Position numbers and translations under genes: made by a program
The notes under the pieces: generated by a model
What the model was told of the DNA's origin: nothing
Database searches by the model: none
Seen by the model: only the letters and a program-made list of their open reading frames with translations
Shown: in pieces, positions 47,408 to 55,894 of the stretch
Layout of the letters: the number at the start of each line of letters is the position of its first letter
Numbering within the stretch: the stretch's first letter is position 1
DNA from: Humibacillus xanthopallidus
GTDB taxonomy: Bacteria; Actinomycetota; Actinomycetes; Actinomycetales; Dermatophilaceae
Length of the DNA: 64,000 bases
NCBI RefSeq assembly: GCF_006716675.1
Contig: NZ_VFPM01000001.1
Span: 1,612,001-1,676,000 of the forward strand
Reading direction: 5' to 3'

Positions 47408-49357
47408 TCAGGCGCCCGACAGGTCGTCGGCCGACCGCTGCTGGTCCCGCGCCTTCTCGGTCACGGCCGTCTGCGGGATCCTGAGGCCGAACGTGCTCCC
47501 TTCCCCGAGAGTGCTCCGCACCCACATCGCGCCCCCGTGCAGCTCGACGATCTGTTTGCTCAGCGTCAGCCCGAGTCCGGTGCCCTCCGTCGTCGACGCA
47601 GATCTGCTGCCCTGCTGGAACGAGTCGAAGATGCGGGCCTGGTCCTCTCGCGAGATGCCGATGCCCGTGTCGGTGACCGTGACGACGAGGTCGCCCGCGT
47701 CGCGATGCGCGTGAACCTCGACCGAGCCCCCGTCCGGTGTGAACTTGACGGCGTTGCTCAGCAGGTTGAGCAGCACCTGCTTGAGGCGCAGCTCGTCGGC
47801 GGTGACGAGCCCGAGGTCCTGCTGGGCGTGGAGCGTGAGCTCGATGCCGTGCAGCGCCGCCCGCTCGCGAACCAGCGAGAGGGCCTGGCCGATGACGTCG
47901 TCCACCTCGAACGTGGTGAGGTCGAGCTCCATCCGCCCCGCCTCGATCTTCGACAGGTCGAGGATGTCGCCGAGCAGCGCGAGCAGGTGGCTGCCGGCAG
48001 CATGGATGTCCTTGAGGTAGTCCTCCTGCCGCTCGTTGAGGTCACCGAACATCCGCTCGAGGAGCACCTCGGAGAACCCGATGACGGCGTTGAGCGGGGT
48101 GCGCAGCTCGTGCGACATGCTCGCGAGGAACTCGGACTTGTGCCTGCTCGCCTCGGCCAGGTCGGCGCTCTGCAGCTCGAGCTGCTGGTAGAGGCGGGCG
48201 TTCGTCAGTGCCACGGCGGACTGGCTGGCAAAGGCGTCGAGAAGGTCGCACGTCTCACCACTGAAGGAGCCAGTCCTCTTTCGCCGGACGACGAGGACGC
48301 CGACGACCCGGTCTGGACTGACGAGCGGGACGGCGACGAGCGACTTCCAGCCGGCCGCGTGCAGGACGGCCAGGTGCTCGTCGAGCTGGGCCTCGTCCAG
48401 GTCGGGAATCTGCAGGACCCAGCGGGTCCGAGCCGCCCTGCCGACCCACGTCCGGTCGATGTGGATCTCGGCGGCGCGAAGGGCAGCGACGGTGTCGTCG
48501 CTCGTGCCGTACACGGTTCGCACCCGGAAGAGCCCGGTCGCCTCGTCGTACTCCATCAGCGAACCGCCGTCGGTGCCGGAAAGATCGACGGCGTGCGACA
48601 CGATCGTGGCGAGCATCTCGTCCGGCACGAGCGTCGAGCTGATCGCGGCACCGACGTCGGCGAGACCCTCGAGCTGCTCGACCTTTCGTGCCAGCTCCGC
48701 AGACCTGCTCTCGAGCGCGGCGGACCTGCTCTCGAGCGTGGCGAAGAGGTCGACGTGGCGCAGCGCGAGCGCCGCCTGTTCGGCGAACGTCGCGAGCACG
48801 CGTTCGTCGACGTCGTCAAAGGGGGCCACCCGGTTGCGCATCACGTTGAGTGCGCCCACCACCTCGTCTCCCACGATGAGCGGTGCGCCGATCATCGACC
48901 GGAAGCCGGCCAACCTCTGGAGGTCGGACCGGCTGTAGTCCGGATCGGCGAGGGCGTCGGGGATGTGGTGGATCCGGCGGTCGATGGTCACGCGGCCGAC
49001 GAGGGTGCCGCGGTCGCGCTTGATGGGGTGTTGCTCGAGGAGTCGACGGTGTTCCTCGGACATGCCGCTCTGGCGAGCGATGACGTACGTCGCGCCCTTG
49101 ACGAGGTAGATCTGCGCGACGGCCGCGTTGAGCAGCGTTCGGGCGTTCTCGACGACGGCGTCGAAGACCTTGTCGGGGTCTCCCGACGAGCTCGTCAACA
49201 CCTTGAGGATGTCGCTCGTGGCCCGGAACTGCTCCTTGACCTGCGCGAGACGCCCCACGAGCGCCTGGCGCGACATCACGGCGATGCTGTCCTCCGTGGC
49301 CTCTCCGGACCAGACCATGCGCGGCTCCCCCATCCTCGGTGCCTCGATGCGCTCCAC
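47408..49357 (-). CDS. GAF-GAF sensor histidine kinase
   Basis: A 649-residue soluble kinase. The first GAF (about 55-205; FDAVVENARTLLNAAVAQIY, FRSMIGAPLIVGDEVVGALN) is followed by a short coiled coil with a repeated LESRSAALESRSAELARKVE and a second GAF (about 235-390; GWKSLVAVPLVSPDRVVGVL). HisKA has the phospho-acceptor in ASMSHELRTPLNAVIGFSEV. HATPase_c has LLNLLSNAVKFTPDGGSVEV, DTGIGISREDQARIF and GTGLGLTLSKQIVELHGG. All catalytic boxes are present, unlike the pair at 24,782-30,701. GTG 49357 follows GGGAGGA. No response regulator is adjacent, so it is an orphan kinase, likely redox or ligand sensing. Confidence 0.94.
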   Translation of the reverse strand: MERIEAPRMGEPRMVWSGEATEDSIAVMSRQALVGRLAQVKEQFRATSDILKVLTSSSGDPDKVFDAVVENARTLLNAAVAQIYLVKGATYVIARQSGMSEEHRRLLEQHPIKRDRGTLVGRVTIDRRIHHIPDALADPDYSRSDLQRLAGFRSMIGAPLIVGDEVVGALNVMRNRVAPFDDVDERVLATFAEQAALALRHVDLFATLESRSAALESRSAELARKVEQLEGLADVGAAISSTLVPDEMLATIVSHAVDLSGTDGGSLMEYDEATGLFRVRTVYGTSDDTVAALRAAEIHIDRTWVGRAARTRWVLQIPDLDEAQLDEHLAVLHAAGWKSLVAVPLVSPDRVVGVLVVRRKRTGSFSGETCDLLDAFASQSAVALTNARLYQQLELQSADLAEASRHKSEFLASMSHELRTPLNAVIGFSEVLLERMFGDLNERQEDYLKDIHAAGSHLLALLGDILDLSKIEAGRMELDLTTFEVDDVIGQALSLVRERAALHGIELTLHAQQDLGLVTADELRLKQVLLNLLSNAVKFTPDGGSVEVHAHRDAGDLVVTVTDTGIGISREDQARIFDSFQQGSRSASTTEGTGLGLTLSKQIVELHGGAMWVRSTLGEGSTFGLRIPQTAVTEKARDQQRSADDLSGA

Positions 49358-49440
49358 CGTGAAGTTTCCTCCCGTCGGAGCGCGCGCGGTCGAGAACGTC
49401 GCAACCTCGCTAGGGTCGGCGTCGGCTCACGCCCTGCTGC

Positions 49441-49836
49441 TCAGTCCTGCGGGAAGCCGGAGTCGATGCAGAGGATGTTGCCCTCGCTGTCCTTGAACCA
49501 GGCCGCCTGACCCATGCCGCCCATGTCGGCGACGCCGTCCTCCCACTCGACTCCCGGCATGTCGTAGGTCTCGAGCGAGACACCCTTGGCCTGCAGGGCG
49601 CGCGCCTCGCCTACGACGTCGTCGACGTGGAACTGGGCGATGGTGTGACCGGCCTGGCCGGCGTACTCGGTCTGATAGAGGCTGAACACCGTGCCGCCGT
49701 CGGTGCGGTAGATGAGCATGCCGCCGTCACCGACCTCGGTGGCCGGCTCGAGGCCGAAGGTGTCGGCGTAGAACGACTTGGCCCGCTCGATATCGGAGGC
49801 GGGGATGTTGGCGGTGACAGATGCACTCCTGAGCAT
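49441..49836 (-). CDS. VOC-fold (glyoxalase/bleomycin-resistance) protein
   Basis: A 131-residue vicinal-oxygen-chelate protein. SVTANIPASDIERAKSFYAD is the first bab module; GLEPATEVGDGGMLIYRTDG and HTIAQFHVDDVVGEARALQA belong to the second. MGGMGQAAWFKDSEGNILCI ends with the metal-site-type Glu-Gly-Asn. AGGAGG stands seven bases before ATG 49836. Proteins of this type bind metal and act on small ligands or sequester drugs; the substrate is unknown. The gene is divergent from the GTPase gene at 50174. Confidence 0.92.
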   Translation of the reverse strand: MLRSASVTANIPASDIERAKSFYADTFGLEPATEVGDGGMLIYRTDGGTVFSLYQTEYAGQAGHTIAQFHVDDVVGEARALQAKGVSLETYDMPGVEWEDGVADMGGMGQAAWFKDSEGNILCIDSGFPQD

Positions 49837-50173
49837 GGGTTCCTCCTGGTGAGAGCGGACTGTGGACCACCTCGACGGTGACCCTCCCTCCGCGATACAC
49901 CTTGCTCGGCGATGTCGCAGCCAAACCACGAACTTGGCTCGCAGCGCGAGCCGGTGTGGTCCGCGCCGTCCCAAACGTCCCATCGCGCCACAGCCTCGCC
50001 ATCCCGGGCGACGCGCTCAGCGGACACACCACTAGAGTCGGAGACGCAACACCCTGTCCTCTCGCCAGGACGGGGTGTTGTTCGTTGCCCACCGGTGCGC
50101 CGCGCACCGGCACGGGTACGAAACGTAGGCTCTAGGGTCAACTGGCCCCAGACCAGCACGCCGAGGAGGCACC
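49837..50173. other. 337-bp divergent intergenic region with terminator-like hairpin
   Basis: Contains AACACCCTGTCCT / AGGACGGGGTGTT, a 13-bp near-perfect stem (50048-50060 and 50067-50079) with a 6-base loop, followed by TTCGTT. A terminator between two divergent genes is odd; it may be an attenuator for the GTPase or the end of a small transcript. GAGGAGGCACC is the ribosome site of the GTG at 50174. Confidence 0.5.
50048..50079. terminator. Strong hairpin in a divergent promoter region
   Basis: AACACCCTGTCCT pairs with AGGACGGGGTGTT around the loop CTCGCC. It has a partly T-rich 3' flank on the plus strand. It may terminate an unannotated small RNA or act as an attenuator. Confidence 0.5.
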
Positions 50174-50980
50174 GTGTCTCAGACCTCATCCCGGATCAAG
50201 ACGATCCTGCCGCCGTCGAGCCGCACCGCGCTGGGCGCGACCGTCGCCACCGGTCTGCTGACCGCCCTCGCCCAGGCGCCCGAGCGGTTGAGCCGGCTCC
50301 TGCGCGACCGCTACCCCATGGTCGCCGTCACCGGCATGACCGGCGTCGGCAAGAGCCAGCTCGTCGACCGGCTGACCCGCCGCTCCACCGACGACGCCGT
50401 CGCGCAGGTCGGCTCGGCCGTCATGGAGCGGCGCACCCGCAAGGGCGCCAAGCTGCACGGCTTCCGCTTCCTCGTCGTGCCGGGTGACAACGCCGCGACG
50501 CGGCTCGGCGCGCTCGACGAGGTCTTCCACGACGAGCCCGTCGACGGCGTCATCCACGTCGTCGCGAACGGCCACGCCACCCCGCGCCGCGCTGCCGGCA
50601 CCACGGGCGCGGCCACCGGCACGCGCGAGGAGCAGCTCGCAGCCGAGCTCGAGGACTGGACGATCACCTCGCACCGCATCGCCTCGATGGCCGTGCGCCG
50701 CAACAAGCCGATCTGGCTCATCATCGCCGTGACCAAGACCGACCTCTACCCCGACGACATCGACGAGGTCGTGCGCTACTACTCCCCGGGCAGCGGCTCG
50801 CCCTTCGCCGAGCGGGTCGACGCGCTGCGCGCCCTGGCCGGCGGCGCCAAGCTCTCGATCGACGTGCTGCCCGTCTCGAGCAGCGGGGGCGACCGCAAGT
50901 CCGCCTTCCCCGAGAAGCGCGCCGGCGCCATGGTCGACGCCCTCGCCGACCGGCTGGGCCAGCTGAGCGGCCACGCCTGA
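50174..50980 (+). CDS. TRAFAC-type GTPase domain protein
   Basis: A 268-residue P-loop GTPase-like protein. The N-terminus has a hydrophobic stretch (ALGATVATGLLTALAQ), then the G1 motif AVTGMTGVGKSQLVDRL. RFLVVPGDNAATRLGALDEV stands where the G3 strand belongs (PGD instead of DxxG), and IWLIIAVTKTDLYPDDIDEV carries the G4 TKTD. VDVLPVSSSGGDRKSAF would be G5. GTG 50174 is behind GAGGAGGCACC. The partner and membrane association are unknown. Confidence 0.85.
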   Translation: MSQTSSRIKTILPPSSRTALGATVATGLLTALAQAPERLSRLLRDRYPMVAVTGMTGVGKSQLVDRLTRRSTDDAVAQVGSAVMERRTRKGAKLHGFRFLVVPGDNAATRLGALDEVFHDEPVDGVIHVVANGHATPRRAAGTTGAATGTREEQLAAELEDWTITSHRIASMAVRRNKPIWLIIAVTKTDLYPDDIDEVVRYYSPGSGSPFAERVDALRALAGGAKLSIDVLPVSSSGGDRKSAFPEKRAGAMVDALADRLGQLSGHA

Positions 50981-51010
50981 CGGCATGCGCGGCACGACGG
51001 CGTATGCCGT
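50980..51010 (+). terminator. Hairpin terminator after the GTPase gene
   Basis: ACGGCATGCG and CGTATGCCGT form a 10-bp stem with one G-U pair and an 11-base loop, starting at the GTPase stop codon. It uses the same GGCAT(A/G)CG motif as the hairpins at 1980 and 54926. Confidence 0.6.
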
Positions 51011-51134
51011 GTGCTGACCTCCCGCGCGCGCCTCCGTTCCATTCGGCCCGGTCGCGGCCCCCGATTCGACCGCCCCGCGGGGCATGCTGGACGAAGAGGC
51101 GACGACCGGCCGCCACCGTCGGAGGAGGGGACCG

Positions 51135-51698
51135 TTGACGGCATACGAGGTCAAGGCGCTGACACCGGAGACGTGGGAGGCCTTCGCGGCGTTGATGGAG
51201 CGGCACGGCGGCGTCTTCGGCGGGTGCTGGTGCACGTGGTTCCACACGATGTCGGCCGAGAAGGAGCGCACCTACGAGGCGAACCGGCGGCTCAAGCAGT
51301 GCCTCGTCGACGAGGACCGCGCCCACGCCGCGCTCGTCTTCGACGGTGACGAGGCGGTCGCGTGGGCGCAGTTCGGCTCGCCGGCGGAGCTGCCCAACAT
51401 CCGGCACCGCAAGCAGTACGAGGAGGAGACCGACGTCTTGCCCGACTACCGGGTGACGTGCATCTTCGTCGACAAGCGCCACCGCCGGAAGCACCTCTCG
51501 GACGTCGCGCTGCAGGGCGCGGTCGACCTCATCGCGGCGGCTGGCGGCGGCACCGTCGAGGGCTACCCGCACGACAAGGGCGGCAAGCGCGAGGCCGTCC
51601 TCTACAGCGGCACGCGCACGCTGTTCGAGCGGGCCGGCTTCGACTACGTCCGCCCGAAGGGACAGTTCAACTGCGTCATGCGGCGCACCGTGCCCTGA
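51135..51698 (+). CDS. GNAT-family acetyltransferase
   Basis: A 187-residue GNAT enzyme with a distinctive Cys/Trp-rich N-terminal block (GGCWCTWFHTMSAEKERTYE). IFVDKRHRRKHLSDVALQGA contains the acetyl-CoA R/Q-x-x-G/A-like loop, here RRKHLS, and EGYPHDKGG...LFERAGFDYVRP is the terminal part. TTG 51135 behind GGAGGAGGGG is preferred to ATG 51084, which lies 5' of the ribosome site. Similar proteins occur in many actinobacteria as uncharacterised acetyltransferases. A bidirectional terminator follows. Confidence 0.88.
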   Translation: MTAYEVKALTPETWEAFAALMERHGGVFGGCWCTWFHTMSAEKERTYEANRRLKQCLVDEDRAHAALVFDGDEAVAWAQFGSPAELPNIRHRKQYEEETDVLPDYRVTCIFVDKRHRRKHLSDVALQGAVDLIAAAGGGTVEGYPHDKGGKREAVLYSGTRTLFERAGFDYVRPKGQFNCVMRRTVP

Positions 51699-51740
51699 GG
51701 CTGCGTGGCGCCGGCAGGCCGCTCATCGGACTCACGAAGT

Positions 51741-51778
51741 CGGCGCCTGCCCCGGTTCTCGTGCTGGGGCAGGCGCCG
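51741..51778. terminator. Bidirectional terminator, 13-bp perfect stem
   Basis: CGGCGCCTGCCCC (51741-51753) pairs perfectly with GGGGCAGGCGCCG (51766-51778) around a 12-base loop. It lies between the convergent GNAT and DUF1801 genes. Confidence 0.85.
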
Positions 51779-51822
51779 CGATGGGGGTTTGTGGGTCTGA
51801 CGGTCGACAGGGCCTGCGCGCG

Positions 51823-52260
51823 TCAGGAGACGGCGGCCTTGACGAGGGCAGCGACCTTCTTCTCCACGGCCGGGCTCCACTTCACGAGCGCGAACGAGGC
51901 CGGCCACATGTCGCCGTCGTCGAGGTTGGCCGCGTCCTGGAAGCCGAGCGTGGAGTAGCGGTACTTGAACTTGCCGGAGTCCTGGAAGAAGACCACCACC
52001 TTGCCCTCGGAGTTCGCGTAGGCAGGCATGCCGTACCACGTCCTCGGGATGAGCTCGGGAGCGTTCCGCGTCACCGTCACGTGCACCCGCTCGGCCAGTG
52101 CGCGGTCGTCGGGTGCCATCTCGGCGATCTTGTCGAGGACGTCCTGGAGACCGTCGGCCTGCTTGGCGCCCTTCTTGCCCTCGGCGCGCAGCTCGGCCGC
52201 GCGCTCCTTCATCGCCGCGCGCTCCTCGGCGGTGAAACCGTCGGACGTGTTCTCGGGCAT
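51823..52260 (-). CDS. DUF1801 (YdhG-like) small protein
   Basis: A 145-residue DUF1801/YdhG-type protein. The acidic/basic N-terminal helix (FTAEERAAMKERAAELRAEG) precedes the conserved core: LDKIAEMAPDDRALAERVHV, IPRTWYGMPAYANSEGKVVV, FFQDSGKFKYRYSTLGFQDA. The W-Y-G-M-P-A-Y block is diagnostic. Relatives include the frataxin-like iron chaperone Fra of B. subtilis, so an iron role is possible. ATG 52260 follows AAAGGAT. It is a single gene. Confidence 0.93.
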   Translation of the reverse strand: MPENTSDGFTAEERAAMKERAAELRAEGKKGAKQADGLQDVLDKIAEMAPDDRALAERVHVTVTRNAPELIPRTWYGMPAYANSEGKVVVFFQDSGKFKYRYSTLGFQDAANLDDGDMWPASFALVKWSPAVEKKVAALVKAAVS

Positions 52261-52400
52261 GCTCGGGATCCTTTCGACGCAGCTGGGCTCGGCACCGGTG
52301 CCGACCGCAGACAGGCTAGGCCCGACCGGCCCCGGGGCGCCTCCCGACTCGCGGCCCCGATCACCCAGCAGCCGTATGCCGCTCGCCCCGCAGCCGGCGG

Positions 52401-54293
52401 TCAGCTGACTCCGGCGAGGTCGAGGGTCCAGACCGGGTTGGTCGGCAGCTCCGTCACCCGCGGACCGTGGGCGAGGTGGCTCGAGGGCTGGAAGAGCGGC
52501 ACGAACGGTCCGGCCGTGTTGAGCGCGCGCTGCCACGCGGCATACGCGTCCGGTCGGTCGTCGCCGACGGAGGCTCGCGCCGCATCGGTCAGGGTGTCGA
52601 TGTCGGCGTCGGCGCCGACCGACCACCCGGCCCGCTGGCCGACGAGGCCGCCGGGTGCGAAGGCGAGGTAGTTCTCGGGGTCGGTGTAGTCGGGGTTCCA
52701 GCTCCAGAGGCTGAAGGCGTCGCGGCCGGCGCGATAGCGCTCGAGCGCCTGGGCCGCGGGCAGCGGCGTCGGGACGACGTTGATGCCGACGGAGGCGAGC
52801 TGGGTCTTGACGATCGCAGCGACCGAGGAGGTCGGCACGCCCTGGATCGGCAGGTCACGCGCGAAGGTCAACGGGATCGGCTGGCCCTTGTAGCCCGAGC
52901 GCGCGAGCGCGGCGCGCGCTCCGGCCAGGTCACGCTCCGGCACGATCGGGGCGGGGGTGGCCTCGGGGGTGGCACCGGGTGTCGGCGGGAGGTCGTCCGG
53001 CCCGGGCTCCGTCGTCGGAGGTGCGACCGGCGTGGCCAGCGTCGTCGCCAGGGTGGGCGGGACCGTCACGGTGCCGGCGGGCGTGCCGGTGGGCGCGAGG
53101 AGCGAGCCGACGATGCCAATCGGGATGACTCCGGCGGCCGGGATCGCGTCGCGGACGGCCGTGCTCACGGCCTGCCGGTCGATGCCGAGACGCACGGCCT
53201 CCTCGAAGTCGGGGTTGGCGGTCCAGGCGTTGACGGCCGGGTCACGGTGCAGCATGAGGAAGGCGGTCGTCGACGAGAGGGCCGCCATCACCGCCACCGG
53301 TGAGGTGGTCGGTGAGGTCGCTCCCGGCGTGGCCGGCGTGGCCGGAGTCGCCCCCGCCGCCCCCGTCGGCCCGGCGGCCCCCGTGGCTCCCGTGGCCGGC
53401 GACGTGCTCGCACTAGCCCCGGTCGCCGCCGCGGCGATGCGGTCGGCCTGCGCCGGCGAGAGGTCGAGCGCGACGTCGGCCCTGCCGGAGGTCAGGTCGG
53501 AGACCTGCCGGCCGGGGTCGGCGTCACGGACGATGACCTCGGGGAAGGCGGGCGCGGCGCCGGTCCACGTGGGGCTCACGGTGAGGCGCACCTCGTTGCC
53601 GTTGGCGCCGGAGAGGACGTAGGGCCCGGAGCCGGCCGAGTGTGTCGACAGCCACCGGTCGGCCGTGTCACCGGGGCCGATCGCGCCGCCGTTGGCCTTG
53701 ACGGCCCGCGAGTTGAGGATGCCGAAGGCCGGGTTCGCGAGCATCGCCGGCAGCGCGAAGTTGGCGTCGGGCGAGGTCAGCGTCAGCGTGCGGTCATCGA
53801 CCTTGCGCGCGGTGACGTTGCCGAGCATGGAGGCCGCGGGTCCCCGCAGGCCCTTGACCCGCTCGAGCGTGAAGACGACGTCGTCGCTCGTCACCGGGGT
53901 GCCGTCGGAGAAGGTGCGGCCGCTGCGCAGCCGCAGCGTCAGCCACTTGCCCTCGGGCGACATCGTGTACTCCGCCAGTCCCGCCTGGGGCTTGGTCTGG
54001 TCGGCTCCGTCGTAGGTCGTCAGGGTCTCGTAGAGCGCCTTCGACAGGAGGGCGCCGCTGCGGTCGTACTGCCGCGTCGGGTCGAGCGTCGAGTGGTCGA
54101 ACACGGTCTCGACGACGAGCGGCGCGGGGCCGGCGCTCGACCCCGTGGCCGTCGGCGTCGCCGTCCCTGTCGTCGTCGCGGGCGTCATCTCGGGTGCGGT
54201 CGTGCAGGCCGCCGTGCCGAGCACAGCCGCCACCGCGAGCAGGCCCATCGTCCGAGCCGCGCGCTGCGCACGTCGGGCGACGGGACGACGCAT
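52401..54293 (-). CDS. Extracellular solute-binding lipoprotein, family 5 (peptide/nickel type)
   Basis: A 630-residue ABC-transporter substrate-binding lipoprotein. The signal peptide ends at the lipobox GTAAC (LLAVAAVLGTAACTT). The family-5 fold is clear: DHSTLDPTRQYDRSGALLSK, SDGTPVTSDDVVFTLERVKG, GSGPYVLSGANGNEVRLTVS, and NPDYTDPENYLAFAPGG near the C-terminus. Two Ala/Thr/Pro-rich low-complexity inserts (roughly residues 295-330 and 395-450) interrupt the fold, which is unusual. No permease or ATPase genes flank it, so it must use components encoded elsewhere or serve as a sensor. ATG 54293 behind GAGGAG is preferred to GTG 54305. Confidence 0.92.
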   Translation of the reverse strand: MRRPVARRAQRAARTMGLLAVAAVLGTAACTTAPEMTPATTTGTATPTATGSSAGPAPLVVETVFDHSTLDPTRQYDRSGALLSKALYETLTTYDGADQTKPQAGLAEYTMSPEGKWLTLRLRSGRTFSDGTPVTSDDVVFTLERVKGLRGPAASMLGNVTARKVDDRTLTLTSPDANFALPAMLANPAFGILNSRAVKANGGAIGPGDTADRWLSTHSAGSGPYVLSGANGNEVRLTVSPTWTGAAPAFPEVIVRDADPGRQVSDLTSGRADVALDLSPAQADRIAAAATGASASTSPATGATGAAGPTGAAGATPATPATPGATSPTTSPVAVMAALSSTTAFLMLHRDPAVNAWTANPDFEEAVRLGIDRQAVSTAVRDAIPAAGVIPIGIVGSLLAPTGTPAGTVTVPPTLATTLATPVAPPTTEPGPDDLPPTPGATPEATPAPIVPERDLAGARAALARSGYKGQPIPLTFARDLPIQGVPTSSVAAIVKTQLASVGINVVPTPLPAAQALERYRAGRDAFSLWSWNPDYTDPENYLAFAPGGLVGQRAGWSVGADADIDTLTDAARASVGDDRPDAYAAWQRALNTAGPFVPLFQPSSHLAHGPRVTELPTNPVWTLDLAGVS

Positions 54294-54394
54294 GGGGCTC
54301 CTCACTGGGCGAGCGCCCCTCGGTCATGAGCGGCGCGACTGGTGCCGGCTGACCACCCGGACGCGTCGAGCGCGCTCCCAGCCGTCGCCGCATT

Positions 54395-54805
54395 CTATCC
54401 AGCAGAGCCCGCGATGCTCGCTGCGCGCTCGACCCCCGGCGCCAGCACGAGGTAGCCCTGCGCCACGAGGACGACGCCGATGGCCACCCACTTGCCCGCC
54501 GGCAGCTCGACGCCGTAGCGCCAGCGGTCGATGAGGACGAGCCCCACCTGGAGCATGACGACCCACCCCATCGTGACGAGGGCGAGCTCGGCGTACTTCA
54601 GCGACGACGCGTAGACCCAGAAGAGCACGAGGAAGGCCCCGGCACCGAGCACGAGGGCGCGGACGTTGCCGTTCTCGGCCCACTCCTTGGCGAAGAGGGC
54701 GCCGGCGAGGTCGAGCCCGGCGAGCAGCACCATCGCCAGCGTCGCGACGACGGGCACGGGCCAGGCCTCGGGGGCCTTGATCAGCAAGACGTCGGAAGTG
54801 CTCAT
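54395..54805 (-). CDS. SMR/EamA-like small membrane transporter
   Basis: A 136-residue integral membrane protein with four hydrophobic helices (VVATLAMVLLAGLDLAGALF, ALVLGAGAFLVLFWVYASSL, LALVTMGWVVMLQVGLVLID, WVAIGVVLVAQGYLVLAPGV). Length and helix layout resemble the small-multidrug-resistance/EamA half-transporter group, usually dimeric exporters. An Asp sits inside helix 1 (GLDLAG) where SMR proteins have Glu. The SMR label is tentative. It is a lone gene. Confidence 0.75.
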   Translation of the reverse strand: MSTSDVLLIKAPEAWPVPVVATLAMVLLAGLDLAGALFAKEWAENGNVRALVLGAGAFLVLFWVYASSLKYAELALVTMGWVVMLQVGLVLIDRWRYGVELPAGKWVAIGVVLVAQGYLVLAPGVERAASIAGSAG

Positions 54806-54925
54806 GACGGGGACCTCACGGAAGGGGGCCCGCTCAGCGCGAGCCTGTTCCTCTCAGAGCAGCCACGGCCCCGGCGTGATACCCCAGCCCCTCACAGCGC
54901 GAGGGCGCCCGGTTCCCCGGGCACG

Positions 54926-54950
54926 CGGCATACGCCGTCGGGGTATGCCG
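54926..54950. terminator. Hairpin terminator between minus-strand genes
   Basis: CGGCATAC (54926-54933) and GTATGCCG (54943-54950) form an 8-bp perfect stem with a 9-base loop, between the esterase gene ending at 55039 and the SMR-like gene. Confidence 0.6.
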
Positions 54951-55038
54951 TCTGGCCGGGTTCCCCAGACCAGGCGGCACCGCGACGCCCGCGGGACACC
55001 TGGTGCGGCACCGGTCCCACCGAGCCCGCGGCGGCCGG

Positions 55039-55767
55039 TCAGGGCAGCAGGTCGTCGAGATAGAGGGGGAGCATCTCCCACCAGGTGGGCCAGTCGTGGT
55101 CGTAGGCGGGGCCCCAGTCGTCGACGCGGTTCGGGATGCCCTTGCTGCCGAGCAGGTCGGCAACGGCCCACGACTCCCCGGCGTCCTCCCAGCGGCCGCT
55201 GCCCGTGGCGAGCACGATCATCCGGGTGCGCAGGGTGTCGAGCTGCGGGCCCTCGAGGCCGCGCAGGAAGTGCAGCGGGGAGCTGAAGTAGAGGTCGTCG
55301 TTGACGTAGCCACCGAGGAACTGCTCGATGGCGTAGGTGCCGCTCATGCAGAGCGCGGACCGCACGAGCTCGGGGTAGCGGCAGGTGATGGCGAGGGCGT
55401 TGAAGGCGCCGATCGACGCGCCAGCGACGGTGACGGGGATCTGCTGGCCCCCGAGGTCGGAGTGGATCGCCGGGATGACCTCGCGGGCGATCGCCTCGTG
55501 GAAGGCGTTGAACAGGGCGAGCTGGTGCTCGGCAGAGCCCTGGCGCTCGGCCAGGGCGCGCCCCGCGATGCTGTCGACGGAGTAGAGCTTGGCCCGCCCG
55601 GCCGCGATGAGCGGCTCGACGTGGGAGATCATCTGGCGTCGCTCGGCCTCCTCGGCGTCGCCACCGGCCGTGGGAAAGAGGAGCACGGGACTTCCGTAGG
55701 AGCCCCACCGTGCCACGGTGAGGTCCTGGCCGAGGCGGTCGGAGTACCACCGGTCGGTCACCTTCAT
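55039..55767 (-). CDS. Esterase-D/antigen-85-like alpha/beta hydrolase
   Basis: A 242-residue alpha/beta hydrolase. The nucleophile elbow is VAGASIGAFNALAI (G-x-S-x-G with Ser), preceded by VARWGSYGSPVLLFPTAGGD (oxyanion loop region) and followed by a probable acid and His in DDWGPAYDHDWPTWWEMLP. It resembles the esterase-family proteins of the EsD/Fes type. ATG 55767 is preceded by AGAGGCAGG. It is the last gene of the minus-strand group that begins with the ATP-grasp gene, 127 bases after the previous one, so it probably shares its transcript. The substrate is unknown. Confidence 0.88.
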   Translation of the reverse strand: MKVTDRWYSDRLGQDLTVARWGSYGSPVLLFPTAGGDAEEAERRQMISHVEPLIAAGRAKLYSVDSIAGRALAERQGSAEHQLALFNAFHEAIAREVIPAIHSDLGGQQIPVTVAGASIGAFNALAITCRYPELVRSALCMSGTYAIEQFLGGYVNDDLYFSSPLHFLRGLEGPQLDTLRTRMIVLATGSGRWEDAGESWAVADLLGSKGIPNRVDDWGPAYDHDWPTWWEMLPLYLDDLLP

Positions 55768-55894
55768 CGCGCTACCTGCCTCTCTGTCGCTGGGGCTCAC
55801 TCAACCACGGGTCATTCCGAGGGTCCACGGGGGTCCACGGGCGTCCACGGGGCTGCGGGCGGGCTCGCGGCCGTGAGCCACGGCGTTGCGTGGA

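Noticed and set aside
38486..49510. Long antisense frames over the acyl-CoA dehydrogenase, TetR, glycosyltransferase, M14 peptidase and GAF kinase genes
   Set aside because: No recognisable motifs, while the opposite frames are complete known families.
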